NCBI GenBank assembly: GCA_031390755.1
Contig: JANMTS010000144.1
Coordinates: forward strand, 1-64,000
Reading direction: 5' to 3'
Origin: DATMER01 sp031390755
GTDB lineage: Bacteria; Acidobacteriota; Thermoanaerobaculia; Multivoradales; UBA5704
DNA length: 64,000 nucleotides
This document shows, piece after piece, positions 57,801 through 64,000 of the stretch; positions within the stretch are counted from its first letter, which is position 1, and each line of letters starts with the position of its first letter. Position numbers and translations under genes: made by a program. The notes under the pieces are model-generated. The model was not told the origin of the DNA and did no database searches. It saw nothing but the letters and a program-made list of their open reading frames with translations.

Positions 57801-60800
57801 CCGCTCGAAGCCTTCCTCGCCGGCCTGTTCGCGGAGACGCTGGGAGTCGAGCGGGTGGGCGTCCACGACGACTTCTTCGCGCTCGGCGGCAGCTCGATCA
57901 GCGGCGCCCGCCTCATCAACCGGCTCCAGAAGCACATCGGCGACATCGTCCACGTCGTGACCATCTTCGACGCGCCGACGGTCGCGCAGCTCGCCGCCTA
58001 CCTCGCCGCGGAGCACCGCGACGCTGTGGCGCGCGTCTGGGGCGACGACTCACTGGGTGAGGGGACGGGCTCGGAGGCGGGACCGGTTGCCCGAGTGGGA
58101 GAGGAGACTCTGGCGCTCTTCGAGCGGCGGCTCCGGCCGCTCCCGGTGGAGACCACCTACACCCGGAATCCCTCGGCCGTCTTCGTGCTCTCGCCGCCGC
58201 GCTCGGGCACCACGCTCCTGCGCGTCATGCTCGCCGGGCATCCGCGGCTCTTCGCGCCGCCGGAGCTGGAGCTGCTGTCCTACTCGACGCTGGCCGAGCG
58301 GCGCGGCGCCTTCTCCGGCCGCGACGCGTTCTGGCTGGAGGGGCTGATCCGCGCCGTGATGGAGGCCCTCGGCTGCGACGCCGCGGAGGCCGAGCAGCGG
58401 GTCGCCGGCTGGGAATCCGAAGGCCTCGGCACGCTCGAAGCCTATGGCTGCCTCCAGGCCCTGCTCGGCGAGCGGCGGCTGGTGGACAAGACGCCGTCGT
58501 ACACGCTTCTTCCCGGCGCGCTGGAGCGGGCCGAAGCCGGGTTCGACGCGCCCTTCTACATCCACCTGGTGCGGCATCCGTCCGGCATGATCCGCTCGTT
58601 CGAGGAGGCGAAGCTCGACCAGATCTTCTTCCGGCAGGAGCACCCCTACTCCCGCCGCGAGCTGGCCGAGCTGATCTGGGTCGCGAGCCACCGCCGCATC
58701 CTCGACCACCTGGCGACCGTGCCGCCGGAGCGCCAGGCGCGGGTCCGTTTCGAGGATCTGGTGGCGGCGCCGGAGCGCACGCTCCGCGATCTCTGCGCGC
58801 GGATGGGGCTGGAGTTTCAGCCCGCCATGGCGCGCCCTTACGACGACCTCGGCAACCGCATGGCGGACGGCATCCACGCCGAGTCGCGCATGCTGGGCGA
58901 CGTCAAGCTGCGCGACCACCGCGGCGTGGACGCGGCCGTTGCCGACCGCTGGCGCGAGGATCTGTCCGAGGCCGGGCTGGGCGGCCCGGCGCGGGAGCTG
59001 ATCTCCCGGTTCGGCTATGACTCGGACTCCGCGCCGCTCTCCTTCTCCCAGGAGCGGCTCTGGTTCCTCGACCGCCTGACGCCCGGCAGCCCGGCCTACA
59101 ACATCCCGGTCGCGGTGAAGCTGACCGGCCAGCTCGACGTTCACGCCATGACGGCGAGCCTGCGCGAGATCGTCCGCCGCCACGCCGTGCTCCGCACCCG
59201 GTTCGACGAGGAGGACGGCCGTCCTGTGCAGCGCGTCGGCAATGAGGTTGAAATTCCTCTGCCGGTCGTCGATCTCACCGCGCTGCCGTCTTCGCGCCGT
59301 CAGGCCGAGGCCGGGTTGCTGGTGACGGCGGAGGCGTCCCGCGGCTTCGACCTCGCGCATGGGCCGCTGCTGCGGGCACGGCTGGTCCGCCTCGACGACC
59401 GCGAGCACGCGGCGCTGTTCACGATGCACCACATCGCGAGCGACGGCTGGTCGATGGGCGTGCTGATCCGGGAGCTGGGAGCGCTCTATGCGGCGTTCAC
59501 GGCGGGACGGCCCTCCCCGCTCGAACCGCTCGCGCTCCAGTACGCCGACTTCGCCCGGTGGCAGCGGGCGCAGTCGTCTTTCGAAGAAGATCTCGGATAC
59601 TGGCGTCGGCGCCTGGACGGAGCGCCCGCGGTATTGGAGCTGCCCACGGACCGGCCGCGCCCCGCGGTCCCGACCGGGATCGGCGGCGAGGTCTCGGCCG
59701 AGCTTCCGTCCTCGGCCCTGGCAGCCCTCGCCCAGGGCGCGACCCCCTTCATGGCGCTGCTCGCCGGCTGGACCGCGCTGCTGCACCGGCTCACCGGCGA
59801 GACCGACGTGCTCGTCGGCACGCCGGTCGCGAACCGCAACCGGCCGGAGCTGGAAGCGCTGATCGGCTTCTTCGTCAACACGCTCGTCCTGCGCACGGAC
59901 GCCGATGCGGTCTCGTTCCGCGGGCTCGTCGAGCGGGTCCGGGAGACGGCCATCGGCGCCTTCGCGCATCAGGAGCTGCCGTTCGAGAAGCTGGTCGAGG
60001 CCCTGGCGCCGGAGCGCAGCCTGGCCCGGACGCCGTTTTTCCAGACGATGTTCTCGGCGCAGGACGCGCCGTTCGAGGCGCTCTCGCTGCCCGGCCTCGC
60101 GCTCGGCCAGTTCCCGATGGCGAGCCCGGCGGCCAAATTCGACCTCGCGCTGCTCGCGGCTCCGCGCGGCGAGTCGGTGCCGCTGTTCCTGACCTTCAGC
60201 CGCGACCTCTACGACGACGCCACCGCCGAGCGCCTGCTGCGCACCTACGCCACGCTCGTGGAGGCCGCAGCGGCGCAACCGGAGGCGCGGGTCTCGGATC
60301 TTCCTCTTCTCGGCGAGAACGAGCGCGCCCAGCTCCTGCGGGAGTGGACCGACTCGACGCCGTCTCCTGGAGCCCTGGTCCCCGAGCTGTTCCGTCGTCA
60401 GGCCGAGCGAGCTCCGGACGCCGTGGCCGTGCGGCAGGAGGAGACGACGGTCACCTATCGCGAGCTGGCGCGGCGGGTCGAAAGGCTCGCGGGAACGCTG
60501 ACCGCGCTCGGCGTCGGCCCCGAGGTTCGGGTCGGCCTGCATCTCGACCGCTCACCCGAGGCCGTGGTCTCTATCCTGGGAGTCCTCGCGGCCGGAGGCG
60601 CCTTCGTGCCGCTCGATCCGGAATTGCCTGCGGAACGGCTGGCCTTCCTGATGGAGGACGCGGGGGCGTCGCGGATCGTCACCGCGGAACGTCTCCGCGG
60701 CGCTTTGCCGGAGACGGCGTTGCCGGTCCATACGGTCGAAGACCTGGTCGCCGAGGAAAACCCGCCTGCTGCGGTTTCCATCCCTGCCATCCCTGCGAAC

Positions 60801-63800
60801 GCCGCAGCCTACGTCCTCTATACCTCCGGCTCGACCGGTCGCCCCAAAGGGGTGGTGATCGAGCACCGAAGTATCGCGTCCTACCTCGACTGGAGCAGCG
60901 GCTTCCTGGAGGACCAGGGCATCAAGGCGTTGCCGGTGGTCGCGCGCCTGAGCTTCGACGCGTTCCTCAAGCAGCTCCTCGCGCCGCTGATGCGGGGCGG
61001 CGAGGTCTGGCTCACCGGCGCGGCCACCGATCCGGACAAGCTTCTGTCCCTGCTGGGCAGCCGAGAGGGGGCGGCCTTCAACGGCGTGCCGGCGCTCTGG
61101 CGGACGCTGCTCGAACGCGTCGAGGCCGGCACTACCGCGCCCGACACCGCGCCCGACACCGCGCCCGGTACTGCGCCCAATACTGCGCCCAATACTGCGC
61201 CCGACACCGTCCGGGCCGTGCTGCTCGGCGGCGACCGCGTTACTCCGGATCTCATCGCCCGCACCGCGGCTGCGTTTCCGGGAGCCACGATCTGGAACCT
61301 CTACGGTCCCACCGAGGCTACGGCGAACGCCACGGCCGGCCGCCTCGATCCGAGCCGCGAGCCGGGGCTCGGCCGTCCGATGGCGGGCGCCCGCCTCCAC
61401 GTTCTGGACGGCGGTCTCCAACTGCTGCCGGTCGGTGTGCCGGGCGAGCTGTGCATTGGCGGAGGCGGGCTGGCGCGCGGCTATCACGGCCTGCCTGCGC
61501 TCACGGCGGAGCGGTTCGTTCCGGACCCGTTCGGCGTCGAGCCGGGCGGCCGGCTCTACCGGACGGGTGACCGGGCGCGGCTGCGGGCCGATGGCGAGCT
61601 CGAGTTCCTCGGACGCCTCGACGACCAGCTCAAGGTGCGCGGCGTGCGGATCGAGCCAGGCGAGGTCGAGGCGGCCCTCGCCGCCCATTCCGCGGTGCGC
61701 GAGGCGGTTGTTGCGGCCCGCCTCGGCCCGGATGGCGACGAGGTGCTGGCGGCCTGGTTCGTGCCGCGCGACGGCGCCGAGCCCGCGCTCGCCGATCTGA
61801 AGGACTACCTGCGGCAACGGCTGCCCGAGGCCTTCGTGCCGACGTGGCTGCTGCCGGTGGCCGCGTTGCCTCGCACGTCGAGCGGCAAGGTCGACCGCGC
61901 CGCGCTGCCGGACCCGGAGCAGACCCTTGGAGAGGCTGGTTTTGTGGCTCCGGCCAGCCCCGCCGAGGAGATCCTCGCCGGCATCTGGGAAGACCTGTTC
62001 CAGCGCACCAGCGTCTCGGCGGCGGACGACTTCTTCGACCTCGGCGGCCACTCGCTGCTCGCGGTCCGGCTGGCCTCGCGCATTCGCCATTCGTTCGGGT
62101 TCGAGCTGCCGCTGCGGACGATCTTCGAGCATCCGACGATCGCTGGTCTGGCCGCGGCGCTCGACGCCCGGGCGCGTGGAGCTGTGGATATCGAGCCGCC
62201 GATCGCGCGGGCGGACCGCAGCGGTTTCTTGCCGCCAGCGCTGCCGCTCTCCTTCCCGCAACAGCGGCTCTGGATCCTCGACCGGATCGAGCCCGGTTCG
62301 CCGGTCTACAACATGCCGCTGCCGCTCCTCCTGGAAGGGGATCTGGATGAGGACGCCCTGGCTCGCGCTCTCCTGGAGATCCTGCGGCGGCACGAGGTGC
62401 TGCGTACGCGCTTTGCGGCGGGCGGCAGCGGCGAGCCGGAGCAGATCGTGGAGCCGGCCGCTCTCGACCTGCCGCGGGTGGATCTGCGCGGACTCGTGGA
62501 GGCGGATCGCGAAACCGAGCTGCGGCGGCTGGCCGCGGACGAGGCGTTGCGCCCGTTCGACCTGAGCCGGGCGCCGATGATGCGCGCCACGCTCGTCGAC
62601 CTCGAAGAGCGGCGCCATCTCCTTCTTCTGACCCTCCACCACATCGCGGCGGACGGCGCCTCGCTGGAGATCCTCCTGGCCGAGGCCTCCGCGCTCTACG
62701 CCGCCTTTTCCGCCGGCGCCGCGAGCCCGCTGCCGGAGCTGGAGATCCAGTACGCCGACTTCGCCGTCTGGCAGCGCCGGCATCTCCAGGGCGAGCGGCT
62801 CGACGCCATGACCTCCTGGTGGCGGGAGCGCCTGGGCGGGTCCGCCGCGTTCGAGCTGCCGGCGGACCGGCCGCGCCCCGCGGTGGTGAGCCACCGCGGC
62901 GGCACCGTGCCGCTCCGGCTCTCGCCCGGGCTGGCCGCGTCGCTCCGGGAGATCGGCCGCCGCGAGGGCGCGACCCTCTTCATGGTCGGCCTCGCCGCGT
63001 TCCAGGCGCTGCTCGCGCGGCGGACTGGTCGCCGCGAGGGTGTGCTCGGCTCGCCGACCGCGAACCGCGACCGGCGCGAGATCGAGGGGCTGATCGGCTT
63101 CTTCGTCAACATGCTCGTGCTCCGGGGCGGGCTTCTGGATGGCGACACGTTCGCCAGCCTCCTGGCCAGGACGCGAGAGTCCGCTCTCGGTGCCTACGCC
63201 CACCGCGACCTGCCCTTCGAGCGCCTGGTCGAAGCGCTGCATCCGGAGCGCGATCCCGGCCGCAACCCGCTGTTCCAGATCGTGTTCCAGCTCCTGCCCG
63301 CGGCCCGGCCTCCGCGCCAGGACGGGCTTGCCCTGCGTCCGCTGGATGTGCCGCGCGGCACCACTCAGTTCGATATCGGCCTCACTTTGGCCGACGACGG
63401 CCAGGGGCTCGCCGGATCGATCGAGTACGCGGCGGATCTCTACGACCGGCCGACGATCCTCCGTCTCGCGGAGAGCCTCGTCCGTCTCCTCGAAGGCATC
63501 GCAGTTGACCCGGGCGCGAGATTGGATCGGATCGCCCTGATGTCGCCGGTCGAAGCTCACCAGGTGCTCCATGAGTGGAACGACCTGCCGGGCAGCGCCG
63601 ACAGCGCGGGCCTGCTCGTGCATCCGCTCTTCGAGCAGCGCGCGGCGGCGGCCCCCGATGCGGTGGCGCTCCTGTGCAGTGACGAGAGCGGTGAGTCGGT
63701 CACCTACGGCGAGCTGAACCGGCGCGCCAACCGCCTCGCCCATCATCTAAGAAGGCGCGGCGCGGGTCCGGAGACGCCGGTGGCCGTCCTTCTCGAACGG

Positions 63801-64000
63801 TCCATCGAGCAGATCGTGGCGTTCCTGGCGATCCTCAAGGCCGGCGGCGCCTATGTGCCGGTCGATCCGGGCTATCCGCAGGAGCGCATCGATCTGCTGA
63901 TCGCGGACACCGGCGCGCGGATCGTCCTCACCGCGGCCGACCTGGCCGATCCTCATTCCGGCGAGAGCGAGCAGAACCCGGAACCCGGTCCGCTCTTCGG
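54810..64000 (+). CDS. NRPS2: C-A(Thr)-T-sulfotransferase-C-A-T-C-A..., partial at right edge
   Basis: One frame is open from ATG 54810 to the window end (over 3060 codons). C1 has SFHHIVIDGW. A1 (56240-57780) has YVIYTSGSTGQPKG; its pocket residues by hand read DFWNIGMVHK, the standard threonine code. Carrier 1 is FFALGGSSI (Ser1029). Residues about 1100-1405 are a PAPS sulfotransferase with SPPRSGTTLLR and HLVRHPSGMIRSF. C2 follows (MHHIASDGW), then A2 (60390-61920; YVLYTSGSTGRPKG, FDAFLKQ, NLYGPTEATAN) with an unassigned pocket, carrier 2 FFDLGGHSLL (Ser2415), C3 (LHHIAADGA) and the first part of A3. Coupled to the radical SAM gene by ATGA. The sulfotransferase after a Thr carrier suggests sulfation of the Thr hydroxyl, perhaps leading to dehydrobutyrine; that step is inference. 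Confidence 0.92.
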   Translation, partial: MKPEGLESVYRLSPSQEGILFHTLYEPASSLYFLQLAVTVRGRIDAGVLRAAWEDLVARHSALRTEIHWQGMEKPVQVVMRQVALTWEEEDWRRVPESERKERLERFRAADRERGFDLSQAPLLRLTLIRAADDLGYFVWSFHHIVIDGWCLPILFREVFELYMARLRGEPAHLPSTRPYKDYIAWLQRQPAQATEAFWREYLAGFPAPTPIPIGQAAGLAVVSGGSGGRTFSQLERELSPELSAALAGLARRRRLTPSALLQGAWGLLLGRYAGGGDTDDVVFGAIFSGRSAPVPGIETIVGLFVNTLPVRVRLAGHARVGPWLQEIGDRHAGLVQREHAPLVEIQGWSDVPRGVPLFESLLVLENYPVDRAAADLSLSVPFTIEMESMASVNNYPLTLLVFAEERFLLRLKYETRRFDSDAAARMVAHMESLLEAIASAPEDLPLRDLPMLREAERRQLLREWQEPAPEPAGARSLPTLFAGQVERTPERIALTHEGVSWTYRQLDERAGRIARALLGKGVRVGDRVALCLERSPDLAAVILGVLKTGAAFVPIDPMHPESRRRHVLVDSGAVGLVTDAETAALWQESDVPTGVWSVSLDGLPEETEEPLQIDLSPDLPAYVIYTSGSTGQPKGVLVTHRNVTRLFASAALRFDFGPDDVWTLFHSYAFDFSVWEMWGALLHGGRLVVVPYWTSRSPRDFDALLRRERVTVLNQTPSAFLAWMAEEGSTGGEALALRWVIFGGEALEPAALAPWFDRHGDRTPRLVNMYGITETTVHVTWQALAAGETDGSVGSVIGLPLPGWRVHLLSRGLEPMPVGVPGEICVGGDGVATGYLGQPERTAERFVPDPFNGPGAEPGARLYRSGDLARRRADGALEYLGRIDRQVKIRGFRIELGEIEAALARHPAVREGVVEVRRDRAGESVLVAYAVAAAGRELPETSELRAFLAPFIPEYMLPGALVALPALPLTANGKVDRRALPEPEAPRAESDVAPRNPLEAFLAGLFAETLGVERVGVHDDFFALGGSSISGARLINRLQKHIGDIVHVVTIFDAPTVAQLAAYLAAEHRDAVARVWGDDSLGEGTGSEAGPVARVGEETLALFERRLRPLPVETTYTRNPSAVFVLSPPRSGTTLLRVMLAGHPRLFAPPELELLSYSTLAERRGAFSGRDAFWLEGLIRAVMEALGCDAAEAEQRVAGWESEGLGTLEAYGCLQALLGERRLVDKTPSYTLLPGALERAEAGFDAPFYIHLVRHPSGMIRSFEEAKLDQIFFRQEHPYSRRELAELIWVASHRRILDHLATVPPERQARVRFEDLVAAPERTLRDLCARMGLEFQPAMARPYDDLGNRMADGIHAESRMLGDVKLRDHRGVDAAVADRWREDLSEAGLGGPARELISRFGYDSDSAPLSFSQERLWFLDRLTPGSPAYNIPVAVKLTGQLDVHAMTASLREIVRRHAVLRTRFDEEDGRPVQRVGNEVEIPLPVVDLTALPSSRRQAEAGLLVTAEASRGFDLAHGPLLRARLVRLDDREHAALFTMHHIASDGWSMGVLIRELGALYAAFTAGRPSPLEPLALQYADFARWQRAQSSFEEDLGYWRRRLDGAPAVLELPTDRPRPAVPTGIGGEVSAELPSSALAALAQGATPFMALLAGWTALLHRLTGETDVLVGTPVANRNRPELEALIGFFVNTLVLRTDADAVSFRGLVERVRETAIGAFAHQELPFEKLVEALAPERSLARTPFFQTMFSAQDAPFEALSLPGLALGQFPMASPAAKFDLALLAAPRGESVPLFLTFSRDLYDDATAERLLRTYATLVEAAAAQPEARVSDLPLLGENERAQLLREWTDSTPSPGALVPELFRRQAERAPDAVAVRQEETTVTYRELARRVERLAGTLTALGVGPEVRVGLHLDRSPEAVVSILGVLAAGGAFVPLDPELPAERLAFLMEDAGASRIVTAERLRGALPETALPVHTVEDLVAEENPPAAVSIPAIPANAAAYVLYTSGSTGRPKGVVIEHRSIASYLDWSSGFLEDQGIKALPVVARLSFDAFLKQLLAPLMRGGEVWLTGAATDPDKLLSLLGSREGAAFNGVPALWRTLLERVEAGTTAPDTAPDTAPGTAPNTAPNTAPDTVRAVLLGGDRVTPDLIARTAAAFPGATIWNLYGPTEATANATAGRLDPSREPGLGRPMAGARLHVLDGGLQLLPVGVPGELCIGGGGLARGYHGLPALTAERFVPDPFGVEPGGRLYRTGDRARLRADGELEFLGRLDDQLKVRGVRIEPGEVEAALAAHSAVREAVVAARLGPDGDEVLAAWFVPRDGAEPALADLKDYLRQRLPEAFVPTWLLPVAALPRTSSGKVDRAALPDPEQTLGEAGFVAPASPAEEILAGIWEDLFQRTSVSAADDFFDLGGHSLLAVRLASRIRHSFGFELPLRTIFEHPTIAGLAAALDARARGAVDIEPPIARADRSGFLPPALPLSFPQQRLWILDRIEPGSPVYNMPLPLLLEGDLDEDALARALLEILRRHEVLRTRFAAGGSGEPEQIVEPAALDLPRVDLRGLVEADRETELRRLAADEALRPFDLSRAPMMRATLVDLEERRHLLLLTLHHIAADGASLEILLAEASALYAAFSAGAASPLPELEIQYADFAVWQRRHLQGERLDAMTSWWRERLGGSAAFELPADRPRPAVVSHRGGTVPLRLSPGLAASLREIGRREGATLFMVGLAAFQALLARRTGRREGVLGSPTANRDRREIEGLIGFFVNMLVLRGGLLDGDTFASLLARTRESALGAYAHRDLPFERLVEALHPERDPGRNPLFQIVFQLLPAARPPRQDGLALRPLDVPRGTTQFDIGLTLADDGQGLAGSIEYAADLYDRPTILRLAESLVRLLEGIAVDPGARLDRIALMSPVEAHQVLHEWNDLPGSADSAGLLVHPLFEQRAAAAPDAVALLCSDESGESVTYGELNRRANRLAHHLRRRGAGPETPVAVLLERSIEQIVAFLAILKAGGAYVPVDPGYPQERIDLLIADTGARIVLTAADLADPHSGESEQNPEPGPLF
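61134..61205 (+). repeat. Six 12-bp in-frame repeats inside the second adenylation domain of NRPS2
   Basis: ACCGCGCCCGAC and variants (GGT or AAT as last codon, ACT for ACC) occur six times, coding Thr-Ala-Pro-Asp/Gly/Asn tetrapeptides. They fall between FNGVPALWRTLLERVEAG and VRAVLLGGDRV, a surface loop before the A5 region. Copy number could vary between strains without breaking the frame. Confidence 0.85.

Noticed and set aside
60552..63746. A minus-strand frame of about 1060 codons opposite NRPS2
   Set aside because: Same mirror effect; no recognisable domain, while the + frame reads continuous NRPS domains to the window end.
1..64000. tRNA, rRNA, riboswitch or insertion-sequence transposase
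   Set aside because: No cloverleaf, rRNA segment, known riboswitch core or DDE transposase was recognised by eye; short RNAs could be missed.

Overview
The window is a GC-rich, densely packed stretch of chromosome from a Gram-negative bacterium. Evidence for a diderm is a large TonB-dependent receptor, an autotransporter-type barrel, secreted enzymes with Sec signal peptides, and lipoproteins. The gene mix (pectin use through a TIGR01782-type receptor, an R2lox oxidase, Reg_prop and PD40 propellers, a large NRPS locus) would fit a soil Acidobacteriota or similar lineage. That placement is an inference; there is no rRNA or tRNA gene here to test it.

Positions 1-15095 form a pectin/uronate locus. 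A leftward pair (GH28 polygalacturonase, kduI) diverges from a rightward operon: TonB-dependent receptor, LacI-type regulator, kdgK, KDPG aldolase, uxaC. Two near-identical palindromes with a central CG lie in the divergent promoter region and are candidate operators for the LacI regulator. Further right are a pectin methylesterase fused to a broken rhamnogalacturonan acetylesterase, a DMT exporter and a galactarate dehydratase (garD), with a decayed PIN-domain gene in between. Uptake, depolymerisation, isomerisation, phosphorylation and aldol cleavage of pectin sugars are thus largely covered; uxaB, uxaA and kduD are not in the window.

Positions 15199-29039 hold a leftward three-gene operon (Calx-beta autotransporter, PD40 propeller protein, secreted Sel1-caspase), then msrB-ligA, a BrkB-family membrane protein, an unknown secreted protein and an MMPL-type RND exporter. 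Positions 29040-33490 hold a 21-nt tandem array, an orphan deaminase-like gene, a Reg_prop lipoprotein, and an SCP2-like plus R2lox pair.

Positions 33503-41861 are a leftward five-gene operon: hsdR, hsdM, hsdS, an AAA ATPase with a DUF3696 tail, and an HKD-variant phospholipase-D-like protein. The HsdR is unusual. A LexA/UmuD-like S24 peptidase domain, with apparent Ser/Lys dyad and an Ala-Gly site, is inserted inside its nuclease domain. This is the strongest candidate for an undescribed system: a restriction enzyme that may be switched by DNA damage.

Positions 42032-44842 encode three glycosyltransferases. A hairpin array and an Rpn-family nuclease follow. Positions 46741-64000 are one NRPS operon with translational coupling: NRPS1 (C-A-MT-T-E), a cobalamin-type radical SAM protein resembling the RiPP-maturation family, and NRPS2 (C-A(Thr)-T-sulfotransferase-C-A-T-C-A..., running off the right edge as one uninterrupted frame from 54810). 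An in-line sulfotransferase after a threonine module, plus a RiPP-like radical SAM enzyme between NRPS genes, suggests unusual tailoring.

Three intergenic arrays of unrelated sequence (about 12.2, 29.3 and 45.0 kb) share a period of about 21 nt or its double.
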